DNA from: Lactifluus volemus
Taxonomy: Eukaryota > Basidiomycota > Agaricomycetes > Russulales > Russulaceae
Direction of reading: 5' to 3'
Length of the DNA: 64,000 nucleotides
Assembly: GCA_022376515.1 (NCBI GenBank)
Contig: WTXI01000014.1
Location: forward strand, 496,001-560,000
Positions 26,350 through 37,617 of this stretch are shown in pieces. Below the pieces are notes generated by a model, which made no database searches, had not been told where the DNA came from, and saw only the letters and a program-made list of their open reading frames with translations. The translations under genes were made by a program, and so were the position numbers. The first letter of the stretch is position 1, and the number at the start of each line of letters is the position of its first letter.

Positions 26350-27656
26350 TTAGAAAGAGAAAGGAAGTTTGTCAATTTTGACGAGGTAATCGATCATGAG
26401 ACCGGCCCAAGTAACCCATCCCATATGGCCATTGCGGATAAAGTTCACTTCGAAAACATGTGTTAGTAATATGTGCAACGCCACCAAATGCGATAACAAC
26501 TCACAGCCACAGCTGTCGGGCGAGTTGAGGTCGACAGTAATATATTGCCAGATAAGGTGAAGGGAGGTACCGCCGATAGTGACGTAGAAGAAATACGGAG
26601 TTTGCTTATTGAGGATACCCGCATAGGCGAGGGTGGAGACGAACAAGACGGCGCAGCTGAAAGTGAAGGGGCGGACGAAGTCACCCAGCATCACGGCCGT
26701 CGACTTCACGCCAACCTTCACGTCGTCCTTGCGATCCTGGCAAGCGTAGATAGTATCTGATCGACAAATCAGCTGATGGCTCGCGGTGTTGGAAATGTTA
26801 GAGAACAAACCGTAGTGCATAGTCCACCCCAGGAGCCAACCATGAGAAGTGTGAGCAATTGGATGTCAACCTCGTTGGTGATAGCGACCCAGGAGATGAC
26901 GAGACCGAAGTTCATGGCAATTCCGAGCCATGCTTGCGGCCAGTAGGTGATACGCTTCATGAGGGGGTAGAGGATGAAACTGCATGTGTGAGGTCTTCAT
27001 CAATCTCCGAATAAAGAGTGCATCAAAGACATACAGAGGGAGAAGTTGAGCGATGGCTGCCCAAAATGCGACGCCCTGGTAGGGCAGGTATAAAGAACAC
27101 CAGCGATATATTGGACGATCAAATAAACGACAGCGGCAAAGACGGACACACGTCCGCTAGCGAGGGGACGTCCCTTGGTACGTTCTGTGACAATGTAAAA
27201 TGGGAGTCTAGATGGTACAGTGGGACGAAACCTACCGACGCCAGCATCAAAGTCGCGGTCGAAAATGTCGTTAATGGTGCAAGCGGAACCACGGACAATG
27301 AATGCAGCAATCAAGAACTTGGACATTTCAGTCCAGAAGGTTTTTAAATCCAAACTCGTGTGGTACGCCGCCATGGTCAGGCCCCATGCTGATTACACCG
27401 ATTAGCCGAAATCTTCGAGCAGGTCAAATTATAGCTTACCGAACGGCCAAAACATGAGAATGGTACCCGTAGGCTAAGTGAAGCTTGAGCCTATTTATTA
27501 TTAAAAGTCTCACGAAGAAGAACGCACTTTATGGAATCGAATGAGTTCCAGGTAGGGGCGGACACCGGGAGAGACGAGCCCGAGCGGGAATGGGAGATTC
27601 GCCGGTGCAGGAAATGACTTGTGGAGAATAGGCGCCTTTTCAGAAGATCGGGACAT
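26350..27656 (-). CDS. UbiA-family aromatic prenyltransferase (4-hydroxybenzoate polyprenyltransferase-like)
   Basis: Integral membrane enzyme transferring a prenyl group to an aromatic acceptor, using Mg-binding aspartates. Start MSRSSEKAPIL at 27656, then YLELIRFHKPTGTILMFWPF across an intron, the first Asp motif NDIFDRDFDAG, RTKGRPLASGR, PLMKRITYWPQAWLG, the second Asp motif YACQDRKDD, and a C-terminal WAGLMIDYLVKI ending at 26350. Several hydrophobic helices are evident. One base appears missing near 27085 (between GVLYT and LPYQGVAFW). The short N-terminus lacks an obvious Arg-rich mitochondrial presequence, so this may be a secondary-metabolism paralogue rather than the ubiquinone enzyme COQ2. 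It is divergent from the adenylate-forming reductase starting at 29066. Confidence 0.92.
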
Positions 27657-29065
27657 GATTCAGAGATTGAGATGAGCTGATCTAAAGTATAGAGCACCGA
27701 TAAAGACTCAGCAGGCAAGGAGAATGATGGGTCTGAGGACATTGGGGTTTTTTTCAAGGTTTATATATTGGTTTAGGTCTCAGGGGAGCACAAGTCAGGC
27801 CAACAGTTACTCGCAGGTTACTGCTGAAACCAGAGATAGAGTTCCGCTGCGAGGCCTGACCGGAGGTAGCCAATGGGGTCAGCAGTTGTCAGTCCGGCTT
27901 TCCCGGCACAGGTACAGGCGCTGAGGCGATAGACTCGGATCCTGATTAACCCTAACTGATGGGGAGCTGGCCACCAAGTTTGACATTATGGTACTGCTGT
28001 GGGTCATTGCCAACCCAGAACCGAGAATGACGGAAGTAACACTGTTCTCTTGCCAGCACTAGTAAGAATAGTGGGTCCCTTGATATCGCCGAAGCCTCGG
28101 ACATGACTAGCAGATGCTTCTCCATCAGCCGAGGTCGCAGATTGACCCGGTGAATAGACAGTCAACACCTGCGAAGCCATTAGCCTTTCGGCGACCTCAC
28201 AGATTCGCAGAGCGATAATGAATGAAGAAAGAAACCTTTTGCCTTTCACAAGAGGCGCTCTGATCACTGGTTCGGACTTTCCCGGCGCTTAATTTGGACG
28301 AGGTTCTTTCCGAGCGTCCTGTTGCAGAATTACTACCGTCTCTGAGTCCAGGGGTAGGCCACGTATACATGAATACATCAGTCAAATAACCCTGTCAGGG
28401 AAGAGAGATCCGCAAATTAGAAAGCAAACTCACCGGACCTGTCCAAAATTCCGGGCAGGGCAGGGCAGACTCGGAAAGGATGTGGTCTTGAGTCGTGCCA
28501 GTGACCGCCCACTTCTGTTTGAAACCCAAGTAATCATGCTTCAGGGTGCGACAGAAGATGATCAAATTGTGGCCACCGAAGTCATTCGGTAATTGCTACT
28601 ATTTGTGTTCCAGATGAATACCCGGACAATGAAACAACGAAAAGGGGTGATGTGACTTTGTTGGGCGCTGAGCGTCTAATAGGCCAATGCTTAGTCAGAC
28701 CTCGGCATCTCAGTTGCTTACCTTGACGATCTCGCTATGCACATCCTTGACGAATGATGATGACGCTATTAGCAATACTCTGCATCTCGCGATTGCTGTC
28801 GCATCACCGTTGGCGTAGATTTTCCACGCCACTCGTATGAAACTGATGAGATCAGTCACCCCGCTTTGAATTCTGACGCTATATCATTATTCCTAGATCG
28901 AATTTCCAACAAAAGCTACTACGAGTATGTGAGTCCGATTTATGAGTAAGGACGGATGTCCGCGGATGTCGATATACGCGGATTCTGGACGTCCACTTGG
29001 TGATACGGCCGGTTCTCTTAACCCTGCTGTGCATCTACACTCACTCCTTCAAGTTCCTCTCTGTC
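27657..29065. promoter_or_regulatory. Divergent intergenic region, UbiA / reductase
   Basis: 1.4 kb between the starts of two divergently transcribed biosynthetic genes; it must contain both promoters. No coding exon is recognised. No specific operator can be named from sequence alone. Confidence 0.5.
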
Positions 29066-32000
29066 ATGTCTGCTCTTCCTAAGACTCAAGTGTTGAATAG
29101 CTCGACTTTCAAGGCCCCGCCTCTGAGCGATAAGTCTCTGTGTCTCCCCGACTTCTACGAGTGGCAGTATCACAACAGTCCCAGTCATCCCTTTTTCGTA
29201 TATGAAGATGGCCCTGGGAAGGTCAGAACTATCACATGGGCTGACGCTGCCCGGGGAATCCATCGTGCTGCACATGTTGTTGCATCGCGCGTCCCTCCAG
29301 AAGATGCAGCTGCTGCATTGGAAGGACGTCCCATCATTATTGCCGTACTGGCAGCGACCGGTCAGTTCACCACTTTTTTACATTGCCGGTGTCAATAGGA
29401 AGCGTTAATTTTCGTCTAGATACGGTGACCTACGTAACAACCGAAGTCGGTATTTTGCGGGCTGGATTTGCGGTGTTCCCCATTTCGCCAAGAAATTCAC
29501 CGGAGGCCATCGCACACCTTTTGAAAAAGACGGGAACACGACACTTACTGGTCGGTGGCGAGCCAATGCTTCAGAAGCTCGCGGCAGGCTCCCTGGAATT
29601 GGTGCGAGCGGACGGTCACCCCGAAATACCTCTTTCAAGCATGCCCCGCTTTGAAGATCTCTACCCTCACGAATCCTCGAACAGTGATTTTAAGCATTAT
29701 CCTCCAGTAAGGTTCGATCTTGATGCACCATCCCTAATATTGCATTCCTCTGGTAAGCAATTGGACTCAATGCTGCTCACTTAGAGGAAACAACTGACTT
29801 TAGTACCAAGGATCAACCGCTTTCCCAAAACCCATAGCGTGGACTCACAAGGATCTTGTGACTCTTTGTATTATTCCTTGTAAGCCGGCTTCGGTATCGG
29901 TATGGATGCTTGTTATTTATGATTCTCCAGGGTGCGGAGAAATGGATTTGTGTGGTCAAATCATGTCTTGCCACGCGATGCCAGTATTTCACGGAATGGG
30001 CGTCTTGCAAATAGCTTTAGTCGTGGGTGCATCCTAATCCGTGTTATCGCTCAGGCTGTGCCAACAAATTGTCAGCCATCTACAGGAGTGGTCATGGCTG
30101 TTTTCAAGCCAGCCTTTCCAGCTGTCCTGCCGAATCCTCAGAACGTATTAGAAGGAACTATAGCAACTAAATGCTCAATCGTAGCAGCTGCTCCCACATT
30201 TTTGGAGGTATATGGCCTTTCCTTCCCTTCGTCTGGTCTCACCATATCTGATGCATATAGGCTTGGTCACGTGATCTAGGTGCTGTAGAATATCTCAAAA
30301 CTACAAATGCAGTGGTACGTTTCCAATTATACGCGTCGCGAAGTTTTACTGATGATGTGTCAAGTTGTGGGGAGGAGGGCCCTTAACTAAAGAGGTAGGA
30401 GATTATCTTACACGTGAAGGAGTTTCCATTCATTCCCAGTACGGATGGTAAGCACCCCGGGTCAGATATAGTAGCTTTCAGCCCTGAAATATTTGCAGCA
30501 CAGAGTGTGGTGTCATGAACACAGTAATTCCAGGTACGTACTTCTTTTATTTTGTTGAATCTTACCATGACGTCACAAAAAGGTCACTCTCGCGGAGAAG
30601 ATTGGGAATATTTCACCTTGTCCTCTCATTGCCGTCCCGCATTTCTTCCCCAAGGCGATGGAACGTTCGAACTGGCTCTCATAGTAAGCGTATCCTGTGT
30701 CCATCTCCCACGTTCGCTGAGACGTCGCAGAATCATGACTTCCATCGTCCTGTAGTAATCAATACCCAGATCGACGGACAGAATGCGTATGCAACCTCAG
30801 ATCTACTGGTACCTCACCCCACGAAGTCCGGTTTATGGAAAATCTATGGTCGAAAGGATGACAAATCATGCTGTCGTCAGGGGAGAAGACGAACCCGGGG
30901 CCGTTGGGTATGGTTAATCGCTCGGGCTCGAAAATAACAAAAAGTGTTCTAATATCGGATTCTAGAGGGAATACTTTCCCAGGATCCCCATGTACTGTCC
31001 GCTGTAATGTTCGGCAGGGGTAGATTTCAGAATGGTGTCCTCATCGATCCGAAACCCCAATTCGCGTTTGACCCTAAGGACGAAGGGACACTCGAAGCAT
31101 TTCGTCAGTTGATTTGGCAAGTACCTGCGTCACTATCTGCGTATTTGGGTTCTCAACTCAGAAGTCTAGGCCAACCGTGGAGCGGCTGAACGCTTATGCG
31201 CCACAACACTCCCGCCTGTTCAAGGAGGCATGTATATCTATTACTATATGTGCCTCCCTACGCTAACCGGCGGCCGTTTAGATGATAATCGTAGCGTCAC
31301 CATCTAAACCATTTGTGTATACAGCAAAGATGTCTGCGCGGCGGCAAGCAATTCTAAGGGATTACGAAAACGAGATCGACGCTCTCTACGATGCAATTGA
31401 GCGGACTTCGCAAGTCGATATCCCATCACCTTCCGAATGGACACCGCCACAATCGCTAGAATATATGCGGCACATTGTTCACAAGGTTATGACGCAGAAG
31501 GTAGTAGACAACGTTGACATCTTCCAGCATGGTTGTGACAGGTAGGATATTTCTCCTCTACTCATATCATCCGACTATCATCCGACTAATCGCCTCTTGC
31601 AGTCTACAGTCGACTTATATCCGGAATTCTGTTCTGCATGGGCTCCGAGATGCTAAACCCGAAGCAGTAAAGTTCGTATCAGCGTCATTCGTGTACGAGC
31701 ACCCGACCATTGAGCGTATGGCAACGTTCTTGAGCAAGGCAGTAACCGACCCTCAGTCTGCTCAGGGCGTAGACCTTGCATCACGTGGACGAGAGTTGCA
31801 GGCGCTCGTCGACAAGTACACTGAAAGCTTCCCCACACGTCTCGCGCTCAATGGATCTGCACGTCCATTGCCTCCAGGGGATGTCTACCTGTTGACTGGA
31901 ACGACAGGAGGTCTTGGATCTAACATGCTGGCGCATTTGCTAGAAGCACCCACGGTCATGCGCATCTATGCGTTCAACAGGCCGTCGAAGTCTGCAACTT

Positions 32001-33464
32001 TGGAGGCGCGACAACTCTCGGCCTTTAGGCAACGTGGGCTAAACACGTACCTCCTGTCGAATGAGAAGCTCGTGTATGTTGAAGGAGACCTGAGTCAACC
32101 CGCTTTTGGTCTGGGCGATGAGCAGTATCGAGAAGTAAGCGGAGCCACTTACGTCTCAGGCTTTATGATTATTCTCATACGTTTGTGGCTACAGATTCAT
32201 AGATCAGTCACGCACATCATCCATAACGGTACGTGAGACCCTTGTATTTTCAGACTAGCCTTGCTGAATACATCTAAAGCCTGGAAGATCAATCTTAATT
32301 TATCTCTGGCATCTTTCGAAGATGGTATTTCTGGAGTCCGCGCCCTAGTAGATTTTTCCATCACATCGTCACTCATTCGCCCTCCACAACTGCTCTTCGT
32401 TTCGTCTATTTCTGTCTTTATAAGTGCGTTCTTTTGCTTCAGCAGTCACACTGTCTCCGAGTCTCTGATATCTATTTTTAGATTTCGAGAACAAAGGCCC
32501 TGTCGTGGAGGAAGTTCTATCAAATCCAGAGATTGCTGTTGGCACTGGCTACTCTGAATCGAAATGGGTGGCGGAGCGCATTCTCGATGCAGCTGCGGAG
32601 CGCACAGCACTACGACCCGTAGTCGTGCGTCTGGGACAGGTATGTGGAGATGGGAATGGACCTGGAACAAGAACGAATGGTTCCCATCTCTCCTCAAGTC
32701 TGCTCTCACATTAGGTTGTCTGCCAAGCCTCGATGGGGTAAGTAAGATTCCAAAACATCACCTACGACAACTTCTGATATGACACTTAGACTGTTGCATG
32801 GATAACTGCGCCAGATGCCGCCGCAGCACTGCTTGAGATGTCGCGCATCATCGACTCGGCACCTGATGCCCACACTTTCCACATTGTACATCCGCGCGGC
32901 GTGCCCTTCAACACGCTCATCGCTTCCGCGGCGTCCTCGCTCAACGTCCCGCTTGTCCCTTATCCCGAATGGCTCTCCAGACTTACCGAGGCACACAACT
33001 CCCAATCCTTCTCCGCCTCAGAACTGGAGAGGGCGCAGGAGGCCAATCCCGCGTTAGCTTTGTTCAGTTTCTTCCAGTCTGCGCGTGTTGGACCCGATTG
33101 GGAACCCCTTGGCGTCGCGCGTTTGGACACAGCGCGTGCGGTACGCGTGTCGAATATCTTGGCAAAGGACGCCAAGCCGCTTGGAGAGGAGAATGTGCGA
33201 AAATGGATGAGCGCGTGGCGTGCAAGCGAGTTCATTCCCCCGCAAGCCGAGGAGGCAACAGCTCGCACCGAGACAGCAGTATCAAAACAAGATGCGGCAG
33301 CGGTTGCGCTGACAACTCTGGCATCTACGGGTCAACTGAGCGCATCGATGATGATCAAAGAAGTCGGCGTGGCCTCCAGATTTGGCATTTTGGTGGCCTT
33401 ACTTTCGTCTCTCTACCTCCTGTATTCTTATTCCTATACCTCCATGGGTAGCGTTCCGCGTTAA
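29066..33464 (+). CDS. Adenylate-forming reductase (A-T-R, NRPS-like / carboxylic acid reductase type)
   Basis: Such enzymes activate a carboxylic acid as acyl-AMP, load it on a phosphopantetheine arm and reduce the thioester with NADPH to an aldehyde or alcohol. Start [10 protein letters not shown] (29066). The adenylation domain has [30 protein letters not shown] and QGDGTFEL. The thiolation motif FQHGCDSLQ is complete; its Ser codon is split by an intron (about 31540-31600). The reductase domain has the NADPH loop [17 protein letters not shown] and catalytic YSESKW. The intron at 31117-31169 uses GC-AG (GCAAGT donor), giving LIW-PTVERLN. One base is missing near 30865 ([15 protein letters not shown]). 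The C-terminus adds a hydrophobic stretch ([15 protein letters not shown]) before the stop at 33464. Distinct from Lys2 by its short layout; the substrate cannot be read from sequence. Confidence 0.94.
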
Positions 33465-33634
33465 CGGCCGCGCCTTTTAATCTGTACTCGGATACAAATT
33501 TGATAAACTAAATAGAGGATTCTTGAATAATACCAAAGAAACAGCCGTGTTCTGCAAGAAATGACGATGGGTAGCGCAAGAAAGCAGGAACCCGGACTCA
33601 GGGGAAGCATTCAGCAGAAGATGAAAAAAAATAG

Positions 33635-34841
33635 CTAATTTCCAAAGTACTCTTCGACCAGTACACGCTTCCGCAACTCAAGTAGCACACCCTCCATTTC
33701 TTCTTTGGTGGGCATCTTTGGTGGCAAGAGACTTTCCACGGATAAGAAGGGAATGTAGGTCGCTGCCGCACGAGCATGGGCCGACGCGGCGACAGCCGCA
33801 TCATCTGTATGCGCCACGGTTGGGGGTGGGGGAACTGGGGCGTCTGATTTTGAGCGCTTCGCAACGTCGCTGTCAGATTCCGGCACCGTCGTGCCATCAT
33901 CGTCAGGGCCTTGCGCTTGCCATCTGATGTCGCTGGTGGGGGATTATCCGAGGGCGGGACAGCGGATGAATGCGTGCCTGCTGCCCTCCGCGGAATTCTA
34001 GGTATAGGCGCGTCTGAGGGAAGACCGAGCACTTCACGTAGGTGTTCGTGAGCCTCCTCCCATTCTGCAGTGGGGTTATAAGTCGACTAAACTTGGCAGG
34101 GTAAGGAGATGAGCACCTTGTTGCTCGGCCGCTTCCTCGTATCTCAAGAGCTCCCCATCTGCTTCGTCGAGGTCGCCAAAGTATGCTGGACCCTGATTGG
34201 TGAATTTCTTGTAGAAAATATGAGTCGCATTCTCTTCATCCTCCTCTTTTTTGCGGCTCTCGAAAAGCTCTTTCACCCCCGGCAATTCTTTTGCTCGACC
34301 AAAGTACCTTTGAGAGAACAAGATCAAAAGGCAAAGAAGGTTGGCAGGAGGTAGAACTACGCACTTGTATCCCTTGGTCCCTGGTACTTCTCGCCCATCG
34401 TCGTCCAACATGGCCACGTTTCTTCGATAATTCGCACCTCCTAGTGCGATTATTTGATTCTCCCAGTGGCGCTTTTCGCGCATAAGCTTATTGATTTCAT
34501 CGTTAAGGTCCCGGACCTCATAGTCTGTCAGGCCAGCTGTGCAAGGAGAGCTGAGTATATAACTTTTGGAACGAGGACGAGGCGAGAACAGACCATCTTG
34601 AATTTTCGACACTTTCCTACTGATCTCGCGTAATATTTCTCCTCGCCACCGCTCGCATTCGCGCAGGCTCTTGCACGCACTTGCCATGCGTGGGCGTCGA
34701 TCGCTCCGCGTTCCGAGACCAAGCTCAGCTGCCTGGGCTTCACGGAAGCGGTAGAGCATAGACTGTGCCTTTTCTTCATTACGGGCCTACTAAAGAATCA
34801 GCATGGATTCAACCGCTGTTTCCGTAGTTGTTTCTTGCCAT
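33635..34841 (-). CDS. ISY1: Pre-mRNA-splicing factor ISY1
   Basis: ISY1 is a spliceosome component (NineTeen/Prp19-associated complex) acting around the first catalytic step. The protein reads MARNEEKAQSMLYRFREAQ, GTRSDRRPRMASACKSL, CERWRGEILREISRKVSKIQD, LTDYEVRDLNDEINKL, YFGRAKELPGVKELFE and ends with MEGVLLELRKRVLVEEYFGN at 33635. The start codon (34841-34839) is followed at once by a 52-nt GC-AG intron (34787-34838); a downstream Met (MLYRFR) is the alternative if that intron is not used. Further GT-AG introns lie after KIQD and after GTKGYK. One base is missing near 33906 (GKRKA-DDDGTTV). Convergent with the reductase gene, 170 bp away. Confidence 0.94.
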
Positions 34842-35378
34842 TGTTAAGATAAGAGACTTGAAGATAGAGTGATGCTCAAGCCAACACAAAGTGAAGTGCA
34901 GGCGAAACCTGACCGGCCCGGATTCCCGGATTTGTGTGCAGCTATTTGTCTCTCAGGTCCGCATATCAACGTGAAGTGCGAGGCCAGCCAGCAGATACGA
35001 CACCACTTTATTCACACAGCTTTATCGTATTTATCCCCTTTAAAGCGGCACTCAGTCTAGAGTAGATCCCACGTACTCTTCCGCATCCGCTTCTGTATGG
35101 GCAAGAGTATCAAGCTACACGAGTTGAGAATGAAGAGGTGCTCGGCTGCGGTGGAGGAAGGCAAGAGAAAATGTAGTCCATAGACGGAACATTTGAAGAA
35201 CGCCTTGGTGTAAAACCGAGCCTAATCGGATACGACTCAGCACTATAGTGATGTCAATTCCGGCCAGCTGTGCTGTCGTGTGAATGCAGAGCCCAGAACC
35301 CTTGCGTAAGATCACACGATGCATTCTCTGTTCAAGTTTGGGTACCTCCTCGCAGCAACGCGGAGGGAACTAGTTCGA
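34842..35378. other. Spacer between ISY1 and N-methyltransferase genes
   Basis: Between two minus-strand genes; presumed promoter of ISY1 and 3' region of its neighbour. No coding signal is recognised. Confidence 0.5.
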
Positions 35379-37131
35379 TTACAGCTTCTTTGTGGCAGTC
35401 CAAAATGAGGTGTGATATATATACCCAAGCATCGAATCCTTATTATTTACGTAGGTCGTGTCGATCGTACGTTCGTTCTATTGATTGAAGTTAACCCCAG
35501 TGCGAGACGAGGGAGAATTAAACATTACTTTAATTTCAAAGCCAATCTGGGCTGCAAGGGCCTTGACTTCCTCTAGGTCGAGCTCAACTGAGGGGTCGCT
35601 CGTAGTGTTTTCCTCAAAGTGCCAAAGGAGCGGACCTGAATTAGGTTGGGGATGACGTATAAATCAAGGGCATGTGGAAGGTGTTGGACATGGATGACGT
35701 ACCAAGGTTGATCCAGACGCCGCCTGGAGCGAGGATGCGATGGATGATGCGAAGATAATTCACGACGTTTTTTGCCTGTGGGTCATAGCGTAAGGGTCTG
35801 GCGTGCGCTTGTGCGAGAAGAGAAAGCGCGTACTGTATCAATGAAGAAGCACGTCAGCACCGCATCCCATGGCCCGGCCGATGGTTCATTGGGGTCTGCT
35901 TCGCCATCTTGCTGACCATAGACCTCTTCAAAGTCGCCCGCTACGAGCGAAAAATTTGATCCTTGGGGGAGGTTGCTAGGAGAACGTCCGGTATTTGCAC
36001 CCGCTTGAGCATTGCGGCGCGGTTGGGCACGTTCGAGAGGGAATGGACGTAGGGATAGATTGTGTGTTGGCACACCTGTTGAGTCCTTCATGGGATCAGG
36101 GTCGGAGAAGGTGAAGTACTAGCAATTGTTGCACACCGATTAAGAATAAAGAACGACGAAAGTAGCATATAGTGCGAAAACTCGTTTCCCTGACAGGAAA
36201 AGCCTGATGGGTGGGTTCAATTATCGGACGGAAGAGCACGATTCAAAACCTCACCGAGCTTGGCAACGTCGTATGCAAGCCTGCCAAGTCCAGCACCTGG
36301 AACAAGGACGCGGAAGTTGTACCTGAATGTGGCTCGAGAAGGTGCAGGATAAGTGGCAGGGACGGACCACACCTTTCCTCCATAGGTATATCGAAGAAGT
36401 GATTCAATAAGGCCTCTTTCATGGGCCGATAACATGCCTCTCTTTCTTCCTTTCCCTATGTTTTCGTGAGATCTATGTGATTCATAGAAGCGACGTCCGC
36501 TTACCTCCTCGCTCCAGTCCCGCACGAGCTGCTTAAGTGTACTTCTCACTTTGTCCATGTCAAACTCGGTGGGTCTACGCTTGCGTCCAGGGTTGACCCG
36601 ATGTAACTCGTGGCGATGTGAGTGAGCACGCTCATGTGAAGGGCCTATGTGTGGGTGTGAGTGACTCTGCGGCGCGACGGCGGCGGCGTTGCTGTCTCCT
36701 GAATGCGCCGTGAGTGTTTGCTGCCTGAAGCAAAGCTACCGGTTCCCCAGCGGACCTTCGTCTTGCGGCTCGTCTAAATTTTTCCCAAGATCTTCGTCCT
36801 CGTCTTCGGGGCTCGATTCAAATATTTCCGGGTTAGCTACGATTTGGCTCAGAAAGGCGCATTGGCGAGTATCGCATCGTCTATTTCTGAAAGCTTTCGT
36901 TTATAGCCCAGTTGGTCGAGGAGAGCCTGGTCTTCAAGCGGGAGGGTGAAAATGTCTTTTCGACGGCGGTTGTTACCAGCTAACTGTGCGCTATGTGTTA
37001 GGAGAAGAGGTTGCGTCGACGACTTTGAGAGCACCAACTGTGTAGGGAGCATATTGTTGGAATGCTATTACGACATTTTGAAAATGGGCATGCTCTTCTT
37101 CGGTCTCTTTCTCAACGTCTCTGGCAGCCAT
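35379..37131 (-). CDS. Carnosine N-methyltransferase-like protein (N2227 family)
   Basis: SAM-dependent methyltransferase of the family that methylates carnosine in animals; the fungal substrate is not settled. Start [17 protein letters not shown] (37131). Blocks: [32 protein letters not shown], the SAM-binding motif [63 protein letters not shown] and a last exon with [19 protein letters not shown], stop at 35379. All introns splice in frame (for example after WSEE, after MEER and after GFEIK). No frame break was seen. Its start faces the deubiquitinase gene across a 486-bp divergent spacer. Confidence 0.93.
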
Positions 37132-37617
37132 CGACAAAATTGATCGTTTGTGAGTACTGTATTCGACGGTTCCGCCGGTCCGATATCGATTTCGCCTCGT
37201 TACCACCTCATCACGCCGACCATGTGTTGTGGCCCATACAGAAGTGCACCATTTCTAAACTTGAATGCAGTAAATCATCGTAGGATACAATATTAGCATC
37301 TTGTCCGCATCTTCTACTTTGCGAGTTTAATCGGGACCTCCACCTGTCTTCCAAGCCACTACACATTCTGGTACATACTCAATCGTCTTTTTTCGCCAAC
37401 CATTGCCTCTTCGCTCCTTTTTTTCACTTGGTTTATATGCTACTTTGCAGCCCAGGTTGATGTGATACAAAGCCTGAGACAGAGTTGTTGTGGTATGGCC
37501 AATGGCACGTGAGATTACCATAACACCGCAGTTAACCGACCTCGGGACATAGAGTACGCCTGCCAAAGGCCAGGAGGCGGTGTAATCCATCCTCTTCGCA
37601 CTCATCTCATTTACGCC
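37132..37617. promoter_or_regulatory. Divergent promoter region
   Basis: 486 bp between the start of the N-methyltransferase gene (-) and the AMSH-type gene (+); it must carry both promoters. No coding exon is present. Confidence 0.5.

Noticed and set aside
26350..27656. Mitochondrial COQ2
   Set aside because: The motifs fit the superfamily, but no clear targeting presequence is seen and the neighbour is a biosynthetic reductase; not excluded, just not assigned.
29066..33464. L-aminoadipate reductase Lys2
   Set aside because: The length and domain borders fit the shorter basidiomycete A-T-R reductases; Lys2 has a longer N-terminal part before adenylation.
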